DNA from: Epilinea sp044228875
Lineage (GTDB): Bacteria > Chloroflexota > Anaerolineae > Epilineales > Epilineaceae
Direction of reading: 5' to 3'
DNA: 6,651 nt
NCBI GenBank assembly: GCA_044228875.1
Contig: JBGAUA010000185.1
Coordinates: 1-6,651, forward strand
Positions 1 through 5,800 of the stretch are shown here, piece by piece; the first letter of the stretch is position 1, and every line of letters begins with the position of its first letter. The translations under genes and the position numbers were made by a program. The notes under the pieces were generated by a model. That model was given only the letters and a program-made list of their open reading frames with translations. It did no database searches and was not told the DNA's origin.

Positions 1-1954
1 CGAGGTAGGTGTAGCCCTCGAGGCCAGCGACGTAGTCTGCGATGAACTGGTTGGCCTCCTGCCGCGTGAGGCCCGCCGCCGCGCCCACCTTGCGGCGAAA
101 GGTCTTCAGCAGGTGGCTGGCGGAGAACTGGACGTAGTTGAGGACTTCCGTCACTGTGTCGCCGTGGACCAGATGCGTCTGCTCGTGACCCTCCGGCGTG
201 AGCCGGATGTGAACCGCGTTCGTGTCGCCGAAGAGGTTGTGCAGGTCCCCCAGGATCTCCTGATAGGCCCCGGTCAGGAAGATGCCCAGCACATAGTCCT
301 CACCGTCGCGAACGGCGTGCAGCTCCAGGGAGGGACGTCCGTCCTTGCCGCCGACGAAGCGGTCGATCTTCCCGTCCGAATCGCAGGTCACGTCCTGCAG
401 GGTGCCGCGGCGTTCGGGGCGCTCGTCCAGGCGGTGGATGGGCATGATCGGGAAGAGCTGGTCGATGGCCCAGCTGTCCGGCAGCGACTGGAAGAGCGAG
501 AAGTTGCAGAAGTAGCGGTCCACGAGCGTGGCATCCACCTCCTTCAGGATCTCCTCGTAGTCCTCACGGCAGTCGCCGATCACCTTGGCGATGCGGTTGA
601 TGATGGCAAAGAAGATGGACTCGGCCATCGCCCGCTCGCGCAGCGAGAGCACTCCGCTGACAAAGAGCTGCTGCGCGCGGTCCTTGTCGAAGGAGGCGTC
701 GTGGAAGACCTCCATCACCTTGCGGTTGACCAGCGGAAGCTCGTCGAGCGCGTGGTAGTCCTCCAGCATGGCGTGGAGCAGGGCGTGGTGGTCCTCGGCT
801 AGCGCGGGCAAGGGCGGCTCGGCCTGCGACTCCACGTCGATGACGCGTACGAGGAGCAGGGCATGGTGCGCCGTCAGCGCCCGGCCGGATTCGCTGATGA
901 TATGGGGCATCGGCAGCGACTCTTCCCGGCAGGACTCCGCCAGGCCGTAGATGATGTCGCTGGCGTATTCCTGGAGCGTGTAGTTCACGCTGGCCTGGTT
1001 CACCGAGTTGGAGCCGTCGTAGTCCACACCAAGGCCGCCGCCCACGTCCAGGTGGCTGATGTCCACCCCCATCCGCCGCAGCTCCACGTAGTAGCGCGAG
1101 ATCTCCTGCAGCCCGGCTTTGATGTAGCGGATGTCGGTGATCTGGCTTCCCAGATGGAAATGCAACAGGCGCAGCAGGTCCAGGCGGCCCAGCTCCCGCA
1201 AGCGGTCGACCAGCTTCATCAGCTCCGAGCTGTTGAGCCCGAACTTGGACTTCTCCCCGCCGCTCTGCGCCCAACGGCCCGCGCCCTCGCTACTGAGCTT
1301 GATGCGCACGCCGGCCTGCGGTGTCACGCCCAGGTCGGCAGCGGCGGCCAGCAGCACGTCGAGCTCGCTGAGCTGCTCGATCACGATGAACACCTTGTGG
1401 CCCAGCTTCTGGCCCATCAGGGCCAGACGCATGAACTCCTCGTCCTTGTAGCCGTTGCACACGATGACATGCTGGGTGCTGACCGAGAGCCCGAGCACGG
1501 CCTGCAGCTCGGGCTTTGAGCCGCATTCCAGACCCACGCCGTGCTTGCTGCCGAACTCGACGATCTCCTCCACCACGTGCCGCTGCTGGTTGACCTTGAT
1601 CGGGTAGACCGTGGTGTAGCCGCCGCTGTAGTCGAACTCGCGCATGGCCGAGGCGAAGGCCTCGCTGAGGGTCTCGATCCGGCGCCGCAGGATGTCGGAG
1701 AAGCGAATCAAGATGGGCAGCGGCACGCCCTGGGCTTCGAGGTCGACGGCAAGATCGAAGAGGTCCAGCACGCGAGAGGCGTCTTCGGGATCGGGACGCA
1801 CGACAACGTGGCCCGCCGCGTTGATGTCGAAGAAGCCGGCGCCCCAGCCCGCGACGTTGTAGATCTCCCTGGCGTCCTGGGTGCTCCAGGGCAGGGGCAG
1901 CGCCGGGCGGGGCGGGGATTGGACCTGGGAGACGGTGGGGGGCAGATTGCTCAT
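1..1954 (-). CDS. speA: Biosynthetic arginine decarboxylase SpeA (C-terminus cut by window edge)
   Basis: PLP-dependent enzyme that decarboxylates L-arginine to agmatine, the first step of the arginine route to putrescine and spermidine; cytoplasmic and multimeric in known members. Seen directly: an uninterrupted frame of 651 codons starting at ATG 1954; a stop two codons upstream (1960-1958) leaves this as the only ATG start. Motifs follow the family order: YPIKVNQ with the presumed PLP-binding K120, GLECGSKPEL, CNGYKDEEF, SGGEKSKFGL, HFHLGSQ (H265-Q271), DVGGGLGVDYDGS with G305-G307, SESGRALTAHH (E355), NFSLFQSLPD, DVTCDSDGK with the presumed active-site C524, GAYQEILGDLHNLFGDT, and LEGYTYL at the edge. 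E. coli SpeA (658 aa) ends YTYLEDE, so only a few residues should be missing. The first 22 residues are proline-rich and poorly conserved. No frameshift or lost catalytic residue is visible. It lies 71 bp downstream of yaeQ on the same strand. Family assignment is secure; activity is inferred. Confidence 0.96.
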   Translation of the reverse strand, partial: MSNLPPTVSQVQSPPRPALPLPWSTQDAREIYNVAGWGAGFFDINAAGHVVVRPDPEDASRVLDLFDLAVDLEAQGVPLPILIRFSDILRRRIETLSEAFASAMREFDYSGGYTTVYPIKVNQQRHVVEEIVEFGSKHGVGLECGSKPELQAVLGLSVSTQHVIVCNGYKDEEFMRLALMGQKLGHKVFIVIEQLSELDVLLAAAADLGVTPQAGVRIKLSSEGAGRWAQSGGEKSKFGLNSSELMKLVDRLRELGRLDLLRLLHFHLGSQITDIRYIKAGLQEISRYYVELRRMGVDISHLDVGGGLGVDYDGSNSVNQASVNYTLQEYASDIIYGLAESCREESLPMPHIISESGRALTAHHALLLVRVIDVESQAEPPLPALAEDHHALLHAMLEDYHALDELPLVNRKVMEVFHDASFDKDRAQQLFVSGVLSLRERAMAESIFFAIINRIAKVIGDCREDYEEILKEVDATLVDRYFCNFSLFQSLPDSWAIDQLFPIMPIHRLDERPERRGTLQDVTCDSDGKIDRFVGGKDGRPSLELHAVRDGEDYVLGIFLTGAYQEILGDLHNLFGDTNAVHIRLTPEGHEQTHLVHGDTVTEVLNYVQFSASHLLKTFRRKVGAAAGLTRQEANQFIADYVAGLEGYTYL

Positions 1955-1959
1955 CCGTC

Positions 1960-1978
1960 AAGCCTACAAGTGAGGCTT
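1960..1978 (-). repeat. Small inverted repeat just upstream of speA start
   Basis: AAGCCT and AGGCTT are perfect 6-base inverted arms separated by 7 bases (CACTTGT on the minus strand), ending 5 bases before the speA ATG. If a longer transcript entering from yaeQ crosses this site, the hairpin would cover AGG (1965-1963), the only Shine-Dalgarno-like triplet before the ATG, 8 bases upstream of it. The same bases overlap the proposed -10 element, so this could equally be a protein-binding site or chance. Confidence 0.35.
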
Positions 1979-1989
1979 CCCAACGTCAA
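1961..1989 (-). promoter_or_regulatory. Candidate sigma70-type promoter of speA
   Basis: Reading the minus strand, TTGACG (1989-1984, 5 of 6 matches to TTGACA) is followed after exactly 17 bp by TAGGCT (1966-1961; 3 of 6 matches to TATAAT, keeping first T, A and last T). Transcription would begin about 6-7 bases further on, at 1955-1954, which is the speA ATG itself, so the message could be leaderless or nearly so. The weak -10 and the small number of bases make chance plausible. Confidence 0.4.
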
Positions 1990-2025
1990 GCACCCCCGGG
2001 GCGATCGCTCGCACATCGGGACGGT

Positions 2026-2580
2026 TCACGTCCCCGTCAGGCGCCGCGGCGTGATCTCGACGCCGCGCTGGGCGTCGCTGACCGACGCCATGCCGTCCTG
2101 GACCATCACCTGCAGTCGCATCCCGCGCTGCGCCAGGGCGGCGAGGGCCTGACTCTGTGGCGCATCGATCTGCCAGACGACGATGTTGTCGGCGCGACCG
2201 ATCTTGTTCTTGATGCCGCCCCACCAGATGGAAGTGCTACCGCTGAAGCTCAGCACCGACACCCGCTCAGCGCGGCCGCTGGCCTTCATCAAGCGCCGGT
2301 CATCCGGCTGGCCGACCTCGATCCAATGCAGGATCCGGCCCGTGAGGTCGCGCTGCAACAGCGCTGGTTCGTCGGTGTCCCACAGATCCTTGGCCAGCTC
2401 GAGCATGCCGTGGTGGTTGTCGGCCGGCAGGAACAGCGCCAGGGCCAGCAACCTGACCATCATGCGCTCGTCAGTCTCGGAGGGATGGCGCGCGATGGTC
2501 ACGGCATGGTCCACGTAGACCCCGCGGTCCATGTCCGCGATCTGCAGCGTGGCTTTGTAGACGGTAGCCTTGAGGGTCAA
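2026..2580 (-). CDS. yaeQ: YaeQ family protein (PD-(D/E)XK nuclease-like fold)
   Basis: A 184-residue protein, close to the 181 of E. coli YaeQ and collinear with it. With the TTG start it begins MTLKATVYKATLQIADMDR, aligning with the E. coli N-terminus (MALKATIYKATVNVADLDR). Family blocks follow: ARHPSETDERMMVRLLA (30-46), WIEVGQPDDRRLMKA (86-100), SIWW (117-120), NIVVWQID (132-139) and MRLQVMVQDG near the end. A solved Xanthomonas homologue shows a variant PD-(D/E)XK restriction-endonuclease-like fold; no confirmed function is known to me, and an early link of E. coli YaeQ to RfaH suppression is not settled. E88, D93 and K99 are the residues here I would inspect as active-site candidates. 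The TTG (2580-2578) is chosen over the ATG at 2655 because AGGAG lies 5 bases upstream, because homology starts there, and because the extra 25 residues have no counterpart in E. coli YaeQ. speA follows 71 bp downstream. Confidence 0.88.
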   Translation of the reverse strand: MTLKATVYKATLQIADMDRGVYVDHAVTIARHPSETDERMMVRLLALALFLPADNHHGMLELAKDLWDTDEPALLQRDLTGRILHWIEVGQPDDRRLMKASGRAERVSVLSFSGSTSIWWGGIKNKIGRADNIVVWQIDAPQSQALAALAQRGMRLQVMVQDGMASVSDAQRGVEITPRRLTGT

Positions 2581-2585
2581 TGCGG

Positions 2586-2590
2586 CTCCT
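2586..2590 (-). promoter_or_regulatory. Shine-Dalgarno of yaeQ, deciding a TTG start
   Basis: AGGAG on the minus strand, 5 bases before the TTG at 2580-2578. It fixes the yaeQ start at a non-ATG codon. The ATG at 2655 has no comparable site before it. Confidence 0.75.
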
Positions 2591-2624
2591 GCTGCGGCGC
2601 TAGGGTCGATCGATGGTGGCTGGC

Positions 2625-2633
2625 AGTGTAGCA
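2625..2633 (-). promoter_or_regulatory. Candidate extended -10 promoter of yaeQ
   Basis: Minus strand TGC then TACACT (2630-2625) forms an extended -10 element: TG one base before a hexamer with 4 of 6 matches to TATAAT. No convincing -35 lies 16-18 bp upstream. The start of transcription would be near 2618, giving a leader of about 38 bases to the TTG. It lies downstream of the alternative ATG at 2655, so a transcript from here could not use that ATG. Confidence 0.4.
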
Positions 2634-2748
2634 CCGGCACCGCGGCGACCGGCATTCCGCTCGCAGACGCGATCCGGGCCGAACCGGGTGCTGAGGCAAG
2701 GCTCAGGTCTTGCGGTCGATGAACGGCGGGGAAACTCCTACCCGCTTG

Positions 2749-2758
2749 CCCGCGCGGG
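2749..2758. repeat. Perfect 10-bp palindrome at the -35 position of the protease promoter
   Basis: CCCGCGCGGG reads the same on both strands. With TATCAT at 2774-2779 and a 17-bp spacer the -35 hexamer would sit at 2751-2756, inside this palindrome, where no -35 consensus exists. An operator or activator site is possible, but GC-rich palindromes arise easily in DNA of this composition. Confidence 0.3.
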
Positions 2759-2770
2759 TGTTGTACTCTC

Positions 2771-2779
2771 TGGTATCAT
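2771..2779 (+). promoter_or_regulatory. Candidate extended -10 promoter of the S8 protease gene
   Basis: TGG followed by TATCAT: a TG one base before a hexamer with 5 of 6 matches to TATAAT, in a locally AT-richer stretch of otherwise GC-rich DNA. The predicted transcription start near 2786 gives a leader of about 45 bases. A -35 element is lacking, as is usual for extended -10 promoters. Confidence 0.5.
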
Positions 2780-2814
2780 CGCCGCTTCACCGACCCGCCC
2801 GCGGCTCCCGCCGC

Positions 2815-2820
2815 AAGGAG
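2815..2820 (+). promoter_or_regulatory. Shine-Dalgarno of the S8 protease gene
   Basis: AAGGAG lies 10 bases before ATG 2831. The spacing is slightly long but the match is strong, and the ATG begins a clear signal peptide, so the start is well supported. Confidence 0.75.
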
Positions 2821-2830
2821 CTTCCGAGCC

Positions 2831-5800
2831 ATGCGCAATCCCCTCCGATCCTGGGCCCTGGCAGCCCTGATGGGCTTCGGGGCCATCGCCGTCAACGCTG
2901 CGGCTGCCGCTGCCGGCGCCGCCATGGCGGACGAAGCAGCCGCATCGTCCTCGCGCGGAACAGCCCGCGTCGTCGATGGGTCCCGTTACATCGTCCAGCT
3001 GACCGACGCGCCCTTGGTAGCCTACCGCGGCGGCCGGCCCGGCCTGGCGGCGACGGCACCCTTCCAGCCTGTCCAGGACGCCTCCCATTCGAAGGCCCGG
3101 CCGCCCGCTGTCGACGAAGACGCCTCGTTCGCCCGATTGCGACCGGTCCTGTCCAGCCCGGCGGCCCTCGACTACCGCGCTTTCCTCCGGCGGCGGCAAG
3201 CCGAGGCCGAAATGGCGATCCAAGCCATCGCGCCCGGCGCGCGGGCGCTGTATCATTATGACGTGGCCTTCAATGGCCTGACGTTGCGCCTGAGCGCAAC
3301 GGCTGCGGAGCGGGTGCGGAACCTGCCGGGCGTGCTGGCCGTCACCGCCGAGGAGCGGGTCGTACCCCTGATGGACGCCAGTCTGCCGGTGATCGGGGCG
3401 CCCACGGCCTGGGCCGACCCGCATGTGGGAGGCCGCGCGGCGGGCGGGCGGGGCGTGCGCATCGCGGTGATCGACTCGGGCATCAGCGCCACGCATCCCA
3501 TGGTCGGGGATGACGGCTTCGCCCCGCCGGAGGGCTTCCCCCAGGCCAGCTGGACGGTGGGCGACACGGTTACCCCTTATGGCGCGGAAGACCTGGCGCG
3601 GTACACCAACGACAAGGTCATCGTCGCCCGCAGCTATGCCAACCCCGAGGTCTACGATCCGGCGACCCCGCTGACACCCCTGGCCGACGGCCTCGGCGGC
3701 TTCCACGGCGCGCATGTGGCCGGGACCGCGGCAGGCAGCATCGTCAGGGGCGCGCCGGGAATGAAGAGCGGCAACATCGCGCTGAGCGGCGTGGCGCCCG
3801 GCGCCTACCTGATGGCCTACAAGTTCACGGATGCCTACACCCCCGAGATCCTGCGGATGATCGACGACGCCGTGGCCGACGGGGCGGATGTCATCAACAA
3901 CAGCTGGGGCACCGCGGCCATGAACGTCATGGACCCGGACCTACATCCGGTATCGCAGGCCTTCAAGGCCGCAGAGGGCGCTGGGGTGGTGGTGGTGGCC
4001 GCGGCGGGCAATGCCGGGACCAACGGCGAGGCGACATTGGGCGGGCCCCATCAGATGATCGATGAGGTCATCACCGTGGCCAACAGCCAGAGCGGGCGCG
4101 GCTTCGCGTATTACCTCTACGCCACGGACGCCGGCCTGGCCGACGACCTGCAGAAGCATCCGGCGGCCTACGAGGCATTCGGCAACGACTTCACGGTCAT
4201 CGAAAAGCCGGCGGTGCGCCTGGCGGACTTCTGCAATGTGCTGGGCCTGGCCATCAATGCCCGCAACAAGGTCATCCTGGAGCCGGCCTCCGGCACTTGC
4301 GACATCCCGGGACTGCCCATCGGCAACCTGCCCATCCCCGAACAGTTCGGCTTCCTCACCAAGCTGCTGCTGGCCGGCGTGACCAACGGCACCGCCGGCG
4401 GCTTCGGCGGCTCGCCGGTGGAGAGCATTGTCTTCTATGCTCCCGACGGCGATCCCGCCCAGCTGGCGGTTGCCCTGGGACTACTGGATCAGATCTCGCC
4501 TTTCCTCGGACAGCTGGGCCTGACGGTGAAGTTCCCGGTGGTGGCGATGATCACCGGCCCCAAGGCTGTCGAGCTGGCCGCCTGGGCGGACGGGCATAAG
4601 AGCCTGAAGCTGAAGCTGGACGGCACGCCGGCGACGGTCAACGACCCCGCCCTGCTGGACCAGGCCCATCCCACGAGCAGCCAGGGCCCGAGCCCCAGCG
4701 GATCACTCAAGCCAGACCTGGCGGCCCCGGGCACCGACATCCTCTCGGCCAACACCGGCGCCGACGGCGCGCCGGACGGCTATGCCCTGGCCACGGGCAC
4801 CTCCATGGCCAGCCCGCATGTGGCCGGCGCGACCGCCCTGCTCCGCCAGGCCTGGCCGGCCTGGTCGCCGGCGGACATCAAGGCGGCGCTGATGGTCACA
4901 GCCGACCCGGTGGTGAAGGTGGGCCTGGACGACGCCCCGGCGCGGGTCCAAGGCTCCGGCCGCCTGGATCTGGCTCGGGCCATCGACCCCGGCCTGCTCA
5001 TCCAGCCGCCCGCCGTGGGCTTCGACCGCGCGCGCCTGTTGCAGCGCGACGCTGGGCTCTTCGTCGTCCTCAAGGACGTGCGGCGCAGCGGGGGCGCGTC
5101 CACGGTCTATACGGTCAGCCATGAGCCCGGTGCCGGGCTGGACGCGACGATGCTCTTCCAGCTGCCGGCCGACGCGACCGCCACGGTTCCGGCCGGGGGC
5201 ACGCTGCGCTGGCGCCTGCCGCTGAGCGCCGCCGGCGGCATGCCGGCGCCGGGCGATTACGACGGCCGCCTGGTCTTCCGCTCGCCCAGCCATACGGTCC
5301 GCCTGGCCTACCGCTTCACCGTGCCCGGCGACCGCGAGGACGTGCTGCTGGTCAACGTGCGCCGCACGGCAGCGGCCGGCGGCGGCATCCCAGGTCTGCC
5401 GGGCGGCGGAGCGGGGCTCAGCGATGGGCCGGATTACGCGTCCTATTGGACGGCGGCATTGCAGACGGCCGGCCTGTCCTTCGACGTGTGGACCGTGGCC
5501 GCCGGCGAGAAGACCGGCGCTCCGCCCTTGAGCACGCTGCAGAACTACGACCTGGTCATCCTGGCCGCCGGCGACGGCAACGCACCCTTGGACCAGCTGG
5601 CGGGCGGCATGACCAGCCTGCAGATGTTCCTTCTGGGAGGGGGTCGCATGCTGATCAGCGGCTGGAACTACAACCACGATCCGGCGGGCGGACTGGGGGC
5701 GATCAACATCCAGGGCTCGGGGGCGATGTACTTCCTGAGCCGCTACTTCGCCGGCTTCGAGCGCACCACCAACGATGTGGCTCCCGCGGGGGCCATCGCC

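Larger units (their letters stand above)
2581..2830. other. Divergent intergenic region between yaeQ and the protease gene
   Basis: This 250-bp spacer separates two divergently transcribed genes and holds no convincing gene of its own. From left to right it contains the yaeQ Shine-Dalgarno, a TCGATCGA palindrome at 2606-2613 that would fall in the yaeQ leader, the yaeQ extended -10, a weak 5-bp inverted repeat GCGGG/CCCGC (2726-2730 and 2741-2745), a 10-bp palindrome at 2749-2758, the protease extended -10, and the protease Shine-Dalgarno. The segment 2640-2725 shows nothing I can name. Confidence 0.6.

Noticed and set aside
113..1519. Plus-strand open frames of 229 and 218 codons within speA
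   Set aside because: They lie antisense to the strongly conserved SpeA frame and their products match nothing I recognise.
1..1954. SpeA as a broken or frameshifted gene because no stop is seen
   Set aside because: The frame is continuous from start to edge, and the visible end (GYTYL) is where the E. coli protein is three residues from its end, so the stop should lie just outside the window.
2001..2008. GCGATCGC as a cyanobacterial HIP1 element
   Set aside because: I noticed only one copy; a HIP1-rich genome should show several in 6.6 kb, and nothing else suggests Cyanobacteria.
2018..2034. GGGAC/GTCCC inverted repeat across the yaeQ stop as a terminator
   Set aside because: Only a 5-bp stem with no following T-run in either direction; not sufficient for an intrinsic terminator.
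2026..2655. YaeQ starting at ATG 2655 (209 aa)
   Set aside because: No Shine-Dalgarno is present before it, the extra residues are not part of the family, and the TTG at 2580 has both an AGGAG and homology support.
2738..3715. A 325-codon minus-strand open frame opposite the protease 5' end
   Set aside because: It runs across the protease promoter and propeptide, its product is compositionally biased with no known motif, and the sense frame explains the sequence.
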